Both the position numbers and the translations under genes were made by a program. From JAADHX01 sp964569385 (GTDB lineage: Bacteria; Actinomycetota; Acidimicrobiia; Acidimicrobiales; Poriferisodalaceae): DNA of 50,793 nt. The DNA lies in the NCBI GenBank assembly GCA_964569385.1, contig CAZMUM010000038.1, forward strand, positions 1 through 50,793. The letters are read 5' to 3'. Shown piece after piece: positions 9,332-18,300 of this stretch. A model generated the notes under the pieces. That model saw only the letters and a program-made list of their open reading frames with translations, had not been told where the DNA came from and did not search any database. Position 1 is the first letter of the stretch; every line of letters begins with the position of its first letter.

Positions 9332-10605
9332 GAGGACCGCTTCCTGGCCAAGTTGCGTAGCCGTAAAGCGTTGAGCTTGATGAACCCCTCGGCGTCGGCC
9401 TGGTTGTAGGCACCGTCGTCGTCTTCGAAGGTGGCGATGGCTTCATCGAAGAGGCTATCTTCACTCTTGCGGCCGGCCACGATGACATTCCCCTTGTACA
9501 ACTTCAACCGAACCACACCGTTCACATGGCTCTGGCTCAGGTCAATCGCACTTTGGAGCATCAGCCGCTCGGGCGCGAACCAGAACCCGTTGTAGATCAG
9601 CTCGGCGTACTTGGGCATGAGGTGGTCCTTGAGGTGAGCAGCATCGCGATCGAGGGTTATCGATTCGATGGCGCGGTGAGCCTTCATCATGATCGTGCCC
9701 CCTGGTGTTTCGTACGCACCTCGGCTCTTGATACCGACGAATCGATTCTCGACAATGTCGAGCCTTCCAACCGCGTTGGCTCCGCCGATGCGATTCAGCT
9801 CGGTGAGCACCACGGCCGGCGACATCTCGATGCCGTCGATGGCAACAATGTCGCCCATCTTGTATGTAAGTTCGACGTACGTGCCTTCGTTTGGGGCTTC
9901 TTCTGGACTGACTGACCACTGCCACATCTCCGACGGTGGTTCGGTCCATGGATTCTCGAGCGGACCCCCCTCATAGGAGATATGCAACAGGTTGGCGTCG
10001 GTCGAGAACGGCGACTTATTGCCGCGAGTCTTGTCGATGGGAATGTCGCGTTCAGCTGCGTAGGCGAGCAAGGTCTCGCGGCCACCAAGGTCCCACTCGC
10101 GCCACGGAGCTATGACCCTGATGTCGGGGTTGAGGGCATAAGCGCTGAGCTCGAATCGAACCTGATCGTTACCTTTTCCGGTGGCCCCATGAGCAATGGC
10201 ATCGGCATCGGTTTCTGCCGCGATCTCGACCAATCGTTTCGAGATAAGCGGCCGGGCAATCGAAGTGCCGAGCAGGTACTCACCTTCGTAGATGGCGTTG
10301 GCCCTGAACATCGGGAACACGAAATCCTTAACGAACTCCTCGCGTACGTCCTCGATGTAAATGTCCTCGGCCCGAACGCCCATCTTCAGTGCCTTGGCCC
10401 TAGCCGGTCCGAGTTCCTCGCCTTGGCCGAGATCGGCGGTAAAGGTGATGACCTCGCAGTCGTAAGTTTCGCGTAACCAGGCCAATATCACCGACGTGTC
10501 GAGGCCGCCAGAGTAGGCGAGCACAACTTTGTCGACTGGTCGGTTGGCTGCCAATCGATCGACTGACGGTTTCGTTGGTGGTTTGGCGTTCGTCACTTCA
10601 GTCAT
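9328..10605 (-). CDS. argG: argininosuccinate synthase
   Basis: This ligates citrulline and aspartate with ATP in arginine synthesis. The N-type ATP pyrophosphatase P-loop AYSGGLDTSV lies near residue 30. The citrulline/aspartate site segments AHGATGKGNDQVRFE and NLLHISYEGG are present. The length of 425 residues includes an N-terminal extension of about 23 residues before the conserved VDKVVLAYSGG. The ATG at 10605 could therefore be slightly upstream of the true start, although no better one is seen. It lies 54 nt downstream of argR and overlaps argH by 4 bp. Confidence 0.97.
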   Translation of the reverse strand: MTEVTNAKPPTKPSVDRLAANRPVDKVVLAYSGGLDTSVILAWLRETYDCEVITFTADLGQGEELGPARAKALKMGVRAEDIYIEDVREEFVKDFVFPMFRANAIYEGEYLLGTSIARPLISKRLVEIAAETDADAIAHGATGKGNDQVRFELSAYALNPDIRVIAPWREWDLGGRETLLAYAAERDIPIDKTRGNKSPFSTDANLLHISYEGGPLENPWTEPPSEMWQWSVSPEEAPNEGTYVELTYKMGDIVAIDGIEMSPAVVLTELNRIGGANAVGRLDIVENRFVGIKSRGAYETPGGTIMMKAHRAIESITLDRDAAHLKDHLMPKYAELIYNGFWFAPERLMLQSAIDLSQSHVNGVVRLKLYKGNVIVAGRKSEDSLFDEAIATFEDDDGAYNQADAEGFIKLNALRLRNLARKRSS

Positions 10606-10659
10606 TTCGGTTACTTCGATTCCAATTTTGGGGGTGCTCGGAGTTGCGAGATCGGAGGC

Positions 10660-11118
10660 TCAGAGGCCGGCAAGGTCGCGAAAGATCGAAGCCAGATCTT
10701 GGGCAACGACGCCGGGTGCAGCGACCACAAGAATGGTGTCGTCGCCGGCAACGGTTCCGGCCACATCGGGTCGGGCCGACCTATCGAGCGCCGAAGCCAC
10801 GACATGGGCCGACCCGGGAGGGGTGCGAATGATGAGGATCGGCTCGTTCGACGCGACCTCGACGACCCAGTCGGAAAACACGCGGCGAAGGTGGTCCTGT
10901 GGCACCGCGCGCAGATGCGGTAGCTCGGGGATGGCATATATCGATTCGCCCCCAGGCACCCGCACCTTGACGGCCCCAAGTTCTTCAAGGTCGCGCGAAA
11001 CAGTGGCCTGAGTGGCCTCGAAGCCCGCCGCGTCGAGCAGCTCCACCAGTTGACTCTGGGAGACGACGGCGTTAGCGCTGAGCAACCCCTCAATTGCATG
11101 TTGACGCTGGGCTTTCAT
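10660..11118 (-). CDS. argR: arginine repressor ArgR
   Basis: This is the arginine-responsive hexameric repressor of arg genes. The 152 residues have the normal two-domain layout. The N-terminal winged helix (RQHAIEGLL...QSQLVELLDAAG...ATQATVSRDL) carries the family SRDLEELG motif. The C-terminal oligomerisation/arginine-binding domain contains the TPPGSAH and GTVAGDDTILV segments, with the paired Asp residues that contact arginine. It lies inside the arg cluster between argF (10 nt gap) and argG, as in other actinobacteria. A candidate operator precedes argC. Confidence 0.96.
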   Translation of the reverse strand: MKAQRQHAIEGLLSANAVVSQSQLVELLDAAGFEATQATVSRDLEELGAVKVRVPGGESIYAIPELPHLRAVPQDHLRRVFSDWVVEVASNEPILIIRTPPGSAHVVASALDRSARPDVAGTVAGDDTILVVAAPGVVAQDLASIFRDLAGL

Positions 11119-11128
11119 GACGGGACTT

Positions 11129-12022
11129 TCATGAGGGCTGAGTTAGCAGCCAGGCCAGCAGTCCACGGGCGGAGTGCATCCGGTTAGCTGCTTGGGCAAA
11201 AACCCGGCTGCGGCTTGATTCGATAGCGTCATCGCTGACCTCTTCACCACGATGGGCGGGAAGACAATGCAGGAAGATTCCAGTAGGACCCATTGCGGAC
11301 AATAGATCGGCCGTCACGCTGAACCCTTCGAAGGCGCGAAGCCGAACTGCGGACTCTTCTTCTTGTCCCATCGAGGTCCACACATCGGTGTAAACAGCAT
11401 CGGCGCCATCGATGGCGAGCGCGGGACGATCGAAAACTTCGACTTCGCCGCCAAGAGCCCGGATGCGGTCGATGTCCACGGCGCTAGGGGCGTAACCGGG
11501 GGGACAAGCAACACGGCTGACAGCGCCGACCATGGCACAACCAAGGGCCAGAGACCGCCAGACGTTGTTGGCATCGCCGACGTAGGTAACCACCAAACCC
11601 TCAAGCCCACCGAACTCGTCCTTGAGAGTGAGCAGATCGGCCAAGGCTTGCATCGGATGGGCCTCGTCGGATAACAGGTTCACTACCGGCACCACATTGC
11701 GAGCAGCCATACGTTCGAGAACCTTGTGATCGAACACCCTGGCCGCGACCACTGCGTGATAACCGGCTAGAACCCGAATGACATCGTCGGCGGTTTCGCG
11801 TTTGTCGATTCCGACCTCTTCGTCACTTAGATAGATCGGGTGTCCGCCAAGTTGTATGACAGCCATCTCTGTAGCGTTGCGGGTTCTGAGTGAGGGCTTT
11901 TCGAACACCAGCGCCGCGCCCTTTCCCGCCAGTACCTGAGGTGGACTCTCTGCTGATGCTTGGTCGAGCACTTCGTTAAGTTCGTCGCGGGTGAGATCGT
12001 CGATTTCGAGGAAGTGGCGCAT
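11129..12022 (-). CDS. argF: ornithine carbamoyltransferase
   Basis: This transfers the carbamoyl group to ornithine, forming citrulline. The 297 residues are slightly short for the family. The carbamoyl-phosphate motif is SLRTRNA near residue 44. The HPMQALADLLT segment lies near 122, and the HCLPAHRGEEV ornithine-site motif lies near 253. The ATG at 12022 follows the argD stop directly (TAG then ATG), so expression should depend on the upstream genes. Confidence 0.96.
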   Translation of the reverse strand: MRHFLEIDDLTRDELNEVLDQASAESPPQVLAGKGAALVFEKPSLRTRNATEMAVIQLGGHPIYLSDEEVGIDKRETADDVIRVLAGYHAVVAARVFDHKVLERMAARNVVPVVNLLSDEAHPMQALADLLTLKDEFGGLEGLVVTYVGDANNVWRSLALGCAMVGAVSRVACPPGYAPSAVDIDRIRALGGEVEVFDRPALAIDGADAVYTDVWTSMGQEEESAVRLRAFEGFSVTADLLSAMGPTGIFLHCLPAHRGEEVSDDAIESSRSRVFAQAANRMHSARGLLAWLLTQPS

Positions 12023-13273
12023 CTAGTGGCCGCTCGCCGGTGTCGTCGCCCGCACATCAGCGATAGCTGCGCCCATGATGGCGAGACCTTCGTCGATCTC
12101 TTCGCTAGTGAGCACGAACGGAGGAGCCAAACGCAGCGCTGTGGGTGTAACTGCGTTCAGGACCAGCCCGCTCGAAAGACAAGTTGTGGCTACAGCACGG
12201 GCGTCGATACCCTCCTCGAGTTCGGCTGCTAACAGCAAACCCAGGCCTCGAACACTCTTAACACCGTCGATCTCTTCTAACTTGGCTGTCAACTCTCCAC
12301 CAACACGCTGCACTGTGGCCGGTGCATCCATGGCCTCCATAGTGCGAAGCACGGCGCGTGCAGCCGCTGTGGCGAGTGGTTGTCCGCCGAAGGTGGTGGC
12401 ATGGTCACCTGGTTTGAATGAGGCCGCTATCTCGATGGGCGCCCAAACGGCTCCGATGGGCATTCCGTTGCCGAGGGCCTTGGCCATGGTGACAACATCG
12501 GGCCTAACCGGCCAATGCTGGTAGCCGAACCACTCGCCCGTGCGAGCCAACCCTGTTTGGACTTCGTCGATCATTAGAAGAATGTCGCGCTCGTCGCAGA
12601 TCCTGCGAACCGCTTCGAGATACCCGTCTGGCAGAGGGTTAACGCCACCCTCGCCTTGCACTGCCTCAAGCAGAACCGCACAAACGGACGGATCGATCAT
12701 GCGTTCTAGCTCAGCAGCATTTCCGAACTCGACATGACGGAACCCTTCGGGCAGAGGGTGGAACACTTCGTGTTTCTCGGGTTGACCAGTGGCATGAAGA
12801 GTGGCCAAGGTTCGACCATGAAAAGACCTGAACGCAGAGATGACCACGTGGCGGCCATGGCCCCCATATCGACGGGCCAACTTAATGGCGGCTTCGTTGG
12901 CCTCAGCTCCTGAATTGCAGAAGAACACCTGGCCCCCGCCGCCGTTCAGTCGATCGAGAGTCTGCGCCACCTCGATCTGGGGCTCGGTAGCAAACAGATT
13001 CGACACATGCTGCAAGGTGTTCGCTTGTTCAGAGATCGCAGCCGCAACAGCTGGGTGTGAATGCCCAAGCGATACGACCGCGAGCCCAGCCAAGAAGTCG
13101 AGGTACCGCTTGCCATCGCGATCGAACAACTCCGAGCCAGAACCTCGAACAAACATCACCGACGGTGGTCCGTAAGTTGGCATCAACGGACAGTCCGACA
13201 TCGCGCCAGCGGCGCCCGGGGATTCGGTCGCTTCCATCACCTGTGTTGCCCCCATTGATTGGGCGTGGTTCAT
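12023..13273 (-). CDS. argD: acetylornithine aminotransferase
   Basis: This is a class III PLP aminotransferase converting N-acetylglutamate semialdehyde to N-acetylornithine; many members also act in lysine synthesis. It has 416 residues. The segments FFCNSGAEANEAAIKLAR and LLMIDEVQTGLARTGEW are visible, and the PLP lysine is in TMAKALGNGMPIGA. The ATG at 13273 overlaps argB by 4 bp (ATGA). About 25 extra residues precede the conserved start, so a downstream Met (for example MSDCPLMPTYG, residue 25) may also be used. Confidence 0.95.
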   Translation of the reverse strand: MNHAQSMGATQVMEATESPGAAGAMSDCPLMPTYGPPSVMFVRGSGSELFDRDGKRYLDFLAGLAVVSLGHSHPAVAAAISEQANTLQHVSNLFATEPQIEVAQTLDRLNGGGGQVFFCNSGAEANEAAIKLARRYGGHGRHVVISAFRSFHGRTLATLHATGQPEKHEVFHPLPEGFRHVEFGNAAELERMIDPSVCAVLLEAVQGEGGVNPLPDGYLEAVRRICDERDILLMIDEVQTGLARTGEWFGYQHWPVRPDVVTMAKALGNGMPIGAVWAPIEIAASFKPGDHATTFGGQPLATAAARAVLRTMEAMDAPATVQRVGGELTAKLEEIDGVKSVRGLGLLLAAELEEGIDARAVATTCLSSGLVLNAVTPTALRLAPPFVLTSEEIDEGLAIMGAAIADVRATTPASGH

Positions 13274-14181
13274 GGTTCGTCTCCGTCTGGGCCGGCGTAA
13301 GGCTCTTTGGTGATTAGCGTTCCGATTCCGGCATCAGTGAATAGTTCGATCAGGACAACGTGCGGAACCCGGCCGTCAAGTAGGTGTGCCGAAGCAACAC
13401 CATGATCGACAGCGTCGACTGCGGCCGTGATTTTCGGAATCATGCCGCCCACAAGTTCGCCCGCATCAAGCAACTGCCTGAGCGATCCACTGGTGGTGCG
13501 GCTGATGAGGGTGGTGTCGTCGTTGACATCGACGAGCAGCCCAGACACGTCGGTCAGATAGATGATTTTCTGGGCCCCAAGCGCTGATGCTATGGCGCCC
13601 GCGACGGTGTCGGCGTTGATGTTGTAGGCCTGCCCGGCGGCATCAGCGCCGATGGTAGAAACTACTGGGATCAGGCCCTCGGCCAGCATGCGTTCGATCA
13701 TGGTCGGGTTCACCGCCGACACGTCGCCAACGAAACCAAGACGAGCGTCTCGTGGTTTAGCCGTCAATATTCCTGCGTCTTGGCCAGACAACCCGACCGC
13801 AAGCGGTCCATGAACGTTGATAGCACCAACGATCTCGCGATTCACCTTGCCTACCAACACCATGCGAGCAATGTCGAGCGTTTCAGCATCGGTTACGCGA
13901 AGGCCATTCTCAAACACCGATTCCTTGCCAAGGCGTCGCAACATATCGCCAATTTGAGGTCCACCCCCGTGCACGACAACCGGAAGAATGCCTACTTGGC
14001 GTAGCAACACCATGTCGGAGGCAAACGTTGCAGCAAGAGCATCGTCGACCATTGCGTTGCCACCGAACTTGACCACAACAATCTTGTCCCGCCAACGCTG
14101 AATGTATGGCAATACTTCGGTCAGCAACGTGGCTGTCATCTGCGGATCGGACTGGTACCAGTTGGAACTCAGCTCGGTCAT
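13270..14181 (-). CDS. argB: acetylglutamate kinase
   Basis: This phosphorylates N-acetylglutamate and is the usual feedback target of arginine. It has 303 residues of the amino acid kinase fold. The KFGGNAMVDD phosphate loop lies near residue 39. GGGPQIGDML lies near 72, followed by VVSTIGADAAGQAYNINAD near 193. An N-terminal helix before the kinase core (residues 1-30) is of the kind associated with hexameric, arginine-sensitive forms. It overlaps argC and argD by 4 bp each. No argJ lies between argC and argB. Confidence 0.96.
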   Translation of the reverse strand: MTELSSNWYQSDPQMTATLLTEVLPYIQRWRDKIVVVKFGGNAMVDDALAATFASDMVLLRQVGILPVVVHGGGPQIGDMLRRLGKESVFENGLRVTDAETLDIARMVLVGKVNREIVGAINVHGPLAVGLSGQDAGILTAKPRDARLGFVGDVSAVNPTMIERMLAEGLIPVVSTIGADAAGQAYNINADTVAGAIASALGAQKIIYLTDVSGLLVDVNDDTTLISRTTSGSLRQLLDAGELVGGMIPKITAAVDAVDHGVASAHLLDGRVPHVVLIELFTDAGIGTLITKEPYAGPDGDEP

Positions 14182-15194
14182 GGGAGCAGCCCCAGAGTTG
14201 GAAGGCCAGCGGTTTCATCGAGACCCAATGCAACGTTTACGGCCTGCACGGCCCCACCAGCGGAACCTTTTGTGAGGTTGTCAATTGCCGCTATCGCGAT
14301 GAGTCGGCCAGTCCGAGGATCGACGCGCGCTGTGAGGTGAACCGAGTTCGAACCAAGGGTTGCCTTGGTGGATGGTGATCGTTCGTCGACCACAACGAAC
14401 GGCTCGTCGGCGTAGAAGTCAGCCATGACCTCAAGTGCAACCTCGGTAGTCATGGCGACGGCTGGTTGGGCATAACACGTAGCTAGGACGCCTCGACTCA
14501 TCGGTGCCAAATGAGGGGTGAACAACACGGCCATGTTCAGAACCTGTTCCATCTCGGGTGTGTGGCGGTGATCGAGCAGTCCGTAGGCCTCGTAGTTCTC
14601 GTCGACAGCGCAGAACTGCATTTTGGGCTTTGGACCCCGCCCGGCACCCGATGCGCCTGTAGCAAGATCGACGATGACACTGTCGCCATCAAGCAAGTTG
14701 CCATGGCTAAATGGGGCCAACGCCAGACAGGCCGCCGTTGGGTTACACCCAGGCACCGCTATGGCCTTGGCTCCGACGATCTGGTCTCGGTACAACTCGG
14801 GCAGACCGTACACAAACTCGTCGAGTAGGTCTGGACAGCTATGGGCCTCGCCGTACCAATCCGGGTAAAGGGTCGGGTCTTTGAGCCGAAAATCGGCACC
14901 CATATCGGCGATCAACCCGACGCGGCCGTGTAGTTCCTGGACAATTGTCTGGCTCGTTCCGTGGGGCAGGCCCATCACCACGATGTCGAGCCCGACGAAC
15001 GAAGCCGCATCATAGGGCTGATAGATCATGTCGCCATATGCTGGCGCTAGGTTGGGATACAGGTCGGCCACGGCAACCCCAGCGGTCGACTCACCCGCAG
15101 CCAACACAACCTCGATATCGGGGTGGGACGCGATCAGACGCATCGTTTCGGCTCCCGTGTACCCAGAAGCACCGACGATCCCCAGTTCTAACAT
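14178..15194 (-). CDS. argC: N-acetyl-gamma-glutamyl-phosphate reductase
   Basis: This NADPH-dependent reductase forms N-acetylglutamate semialdehyde. It has 338 residues. The Rossmann motif GIVGASGYTGAE is at residues 5-16. The catalytic Cys motif is VPGCNPTAACLAL near 148, and a conserved His segment (HRHTPEMEQ) lies near 212. It is the first gene of the cluster. ATG at 15194 is the only reasonable start. Upstream lies a candidate promoter with ArgR-type half-sites. The gene next door on the other strand begins 179 bp away and is unrelated. Confidence 0.97.
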   Translation of the reverse strand: MLELGIVGASGYTGAETMRLIASHPDIEVVLAAGESTAGVAVADLYPNLAPAYGDMIYQPYDAASFVGLDIVVMGLPHGTSQTIVQELHGRVGLIADMGADFRLKDPTLYPDWYGEAHSCPDLLDEFVYGLPELYRDQIVGAKAIAVPGCNPTAACLALAPFSHGNLLDGDSVIVDLATGASGAGRGPKPKMQFCAVDENYEAYGLLDHRHTPEMEQVLNMAVLFTPHLAPMSRGVLATCYAQPAVAMTTEVALEVMADFYADEPFVVVDERSPSTKATLGSNSVHLTARVDPRTGRLIAIAAIDNLTKGSAGGAVQAVNVALGLDETAGLPTLGLLP

Positions 15195-15240
15195 GACCGA
15201 TCCGACACGATGCAGCCCTTCCTTCGTGCTCGATTGGTCA

Positions 15241-15277
15241 ATCGTATCAGTTATTCATCGGCATGCAAGTTTATTCA
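15241..15277 (-). promoter_or_regulatory. candidate argC promoter with ArgR half-sites
   Basis: The minus strand reads TTGCAT (15268-15263), a 16-nt spacer and TACGAT (15246-15241). Two identical TGAATAA half-sites occur at 15277-15271 and 15257-15251, 20 bp apart, one flanking and one inside the promoter. TGAATAA matches the conserved half of ARG boxes bound by ArgR. Opposite half-sites are poorly matched, so ArgR control of the cluster is inferred from position and half-site spacing. Confidence 0.5.
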
Positions 15278-15372
15278 CACCTTAGAGAGCCCATTCTCGC
15301 CGTCAGAGCGCTTAACGGGGTAGGTGCAGCGCCGACAAATCTCGGGTAGCGAACATTCGCCGCGTTGACCCA

Positions 15373-18300
15373 ATGTTTGACTCCGTCCGATACCGCCTTG
15401 AGGAATCCCTCGCCCTGCGTCTAGCGCTATTCGTAGCGATAGCGGCTGGCGCGTTCTTTGGATTCAGCCGGACTCTCCTGGCCAGCGGCGATGACACACC
15501 AGCACCCGATGTCGAGCTTCGCACCGAAGTAGGCCGGCCCTCTGAGAACGACGAATCGACAACAACCACAATTGGGTTGCCAACATTCGATCCGAACGCT
15601 GTTGTACCGACAACGACCCCAGCGGCGGTCGACTCGGCCACGACGACAACCGCAACGACCGAAGTTGGCGTTGACACCGATGGCGACGGCATCTCCAACT
15701 CCGAAGACCCAGACATCGACGGCGACGGCATCGGTAACGCCGACGACCCAGATATCGACGGCGACGGTGTAGCCAACGAGAACGACCCAGACGCCGACGG
15801 CGACCGACAACTCGACTCCGATGGCTCGGTGATAGTCCCTCCAACCACCAGTGATACTGCGGCTCCGACAACTACCACCCTTGTTCCCCAACCCGGTGAT
15901 GCCGGCGGGCCGGGGGACCCTGGTGCCAATCCTGGCGGCGGAGGCGATGACCCCGCAGCCGGCGGCGGCTCGTTCCCCGGTGCCGATCCTGACGAAGCGG
16001 ACCCCGGGAGTCTTCCAGGCGGCGACACCTCGGTTCCTGGTGGCGGCGGCGAAAGTCCTCCTGACCCCGGTGAAGGTGCTGGCGACGATCCAGCCACAGA
16101 CCCGGCAACCGATCCTGGCACAGACCTTGACCCCGAAATCGACGATCCTGGATTCCCAGATCCTGGGGGCGGGCCCGATCCGGGAACCGTGTCAGTCGGC
16201 GAGGTCGAACTATTCGACCCCGACGAACTGACGGCCGCAGCCCAGTGGATCTCGACGAACTTCGAGTCGGCCAGCATCCACCCACCATTTGCCGGCTGCC
16301 TCATCCAAACCCAGGTCTCTAACGAAGAGTGCGACGCTCTAGTCGCACTCTTTTATTCGACCGCGGGGGCAGAATGGCTCAACGCATCTGGCTGGTTGCA
16401 GAACACCGATCTGAACAGTTGGCACGGCGTGACCATCTCGGGCGGAAACGTTTCGCGCCTGGACCTACAAAACAACAACCTCGTCGGACCACTCCCAGCG
16501 GCCATTGGCGGCCTCAATGGCATCAGCTACCTGTACCTGACCAGCAACAAGATCTCGGGAGCAATCCCGGTCGAGTTCGGCGAACTTAGGTCGCTTCGAG
16601 ACGTGTTGCTGCACAACAACGAGTTGACCGACATGGGCGACCAGTGGGCCTCTCTCGACAACCTGACCAGGCTGTACCTCGCCGACAACAACCTGAGCGG
16701 CACGGTCTCGGCGTCGATCTCGGGCGCCCGCCGGCTCCGTACCTTGCACCTCGGCGGGAACAACTTCACCGGCGTTCCCGCCAACATGGGCGACCTGACC
16801 AACCTGACCCATCTCTACCTGTACGGCAACCCGATCAACGGCCCGCTGCCCACCCAAATCACCGACATTTCCTCCTTGCAATATCTGCACATGTCGAGCA
16901 CCGGGCTTACGTCGATCCCTCCCTCGATCGGAAACCTCACCGAGATGCAGTGGTTGTACCTGCACAGCAACAGCATCACCGCCATTCCCGACGAGATCGG
17001 CAACCTCACAAAGGTCGAATACCTCTACCTCTACAACAATCAGATCTCGACTCCCCTGCCAACCGGCATCGGCAACATGAGCAATCTGTTGTACCTACAC
17101 CTTGCCAACAACGACATTCCCGGACCACTGCCTGACTCCTTAGGCAACCTCACCAGGCTTCGCTGGTGGTACATGTACAACAACGAGATCAACGGTCCGC
17201 TACCGCCGTCGATTGGAGGGTTGCGCGAGCTTCGCACGTTGTACATCTCGAACTCGCAGCTAAGCGGAACACTGCCGGCCGGTTTCGGGCAGCTCGACGA
17301 ACTCACCTACGCGAACCTGTCGAACAACCAGCTAATCGGCACGCTGCCCAATTCTGTTAGTGGGCTAACGAACCTGCGTTACCTCTACCTGCAGAACAAC
17401 CAACTCGACGGTGTTCTGCCAAACGACATGTCGGCCATGGCCGATCTCCAATACCTCTACCTGTACAACAACCAACTCACGGGGGTGCTGCCAGCCGACA
17501 TCGGCAACCTCGATCAATTGACGTATCTGTCCGCGTACAACAACGAATTCTCCGGGCCGCTACCGGCATCGCTTGGCAACATGACCGCCCTCAGATACAT
17601 CCACCTCGCCAACAATGAGATCACCGGGAGCCTGCCGGCCAACATCGGCGACCTCGACGAGCTCCAGTGGTTGTATCTGTACAACAACAATCTTGACGGC
17701 GCTTTGCCTGCCTCGCTTGGGGGGATGGAAGATCTGATAACTCTCCATCTCAATACCAACGCCATCAGCGGGCCGATTCCGACATCGATCGGCGACCTCG
17801 ACAGCCTTCGCAACCTCTATCTAGCCAGCAATCAGCTGACCGGAGCCATACCCACAAGCATCGGCAACCTCGAACAGCTACGCAACCTCCAGTTGCACAA
17901 CAACAACCTCACGGGGCCGATCCCCAACGCGGTGGGCGGGTTAGGCGACCTACGCACGTTCTACGCCTACAACAACCAGTTGAGCGGCGAGATTCCAGAC
18001 GGCCTAACCAGCCTGACATCGTTGCGACTCTTTTCGGTGTTCAACAACCAACTAGTCGGCGGTTTGCCGGACAACATTGGAAACCTGGTCAACCTCAACT
18101 ACCTACATGTTGGCAACAACGCCCTCGACGAACCACTGCCAAGCTCCATCGGGTCACTCCGAAACCTCGAGTACTTCTACATTCAAGACAACGACATTCC
18201 TGGGCCGATTCCCGACACCATCGACGGACTTGTAAACGTCAGGTACTGGTACGCGTACAACAACGATCTCACCGGCGCAATACCCGACGAAATCGGCGGG

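Noticed and set aside
15312..16304. Long minus-strand reading frame rich in Ser/Gly/Pro opposite the LRR gene start
   Set aside because: It is the shadow of the Gly/Pro/Asp- and Thr-rich stalk of the plus-strand protein; its composition follows directly from the opposite frame and no family is recognisable.
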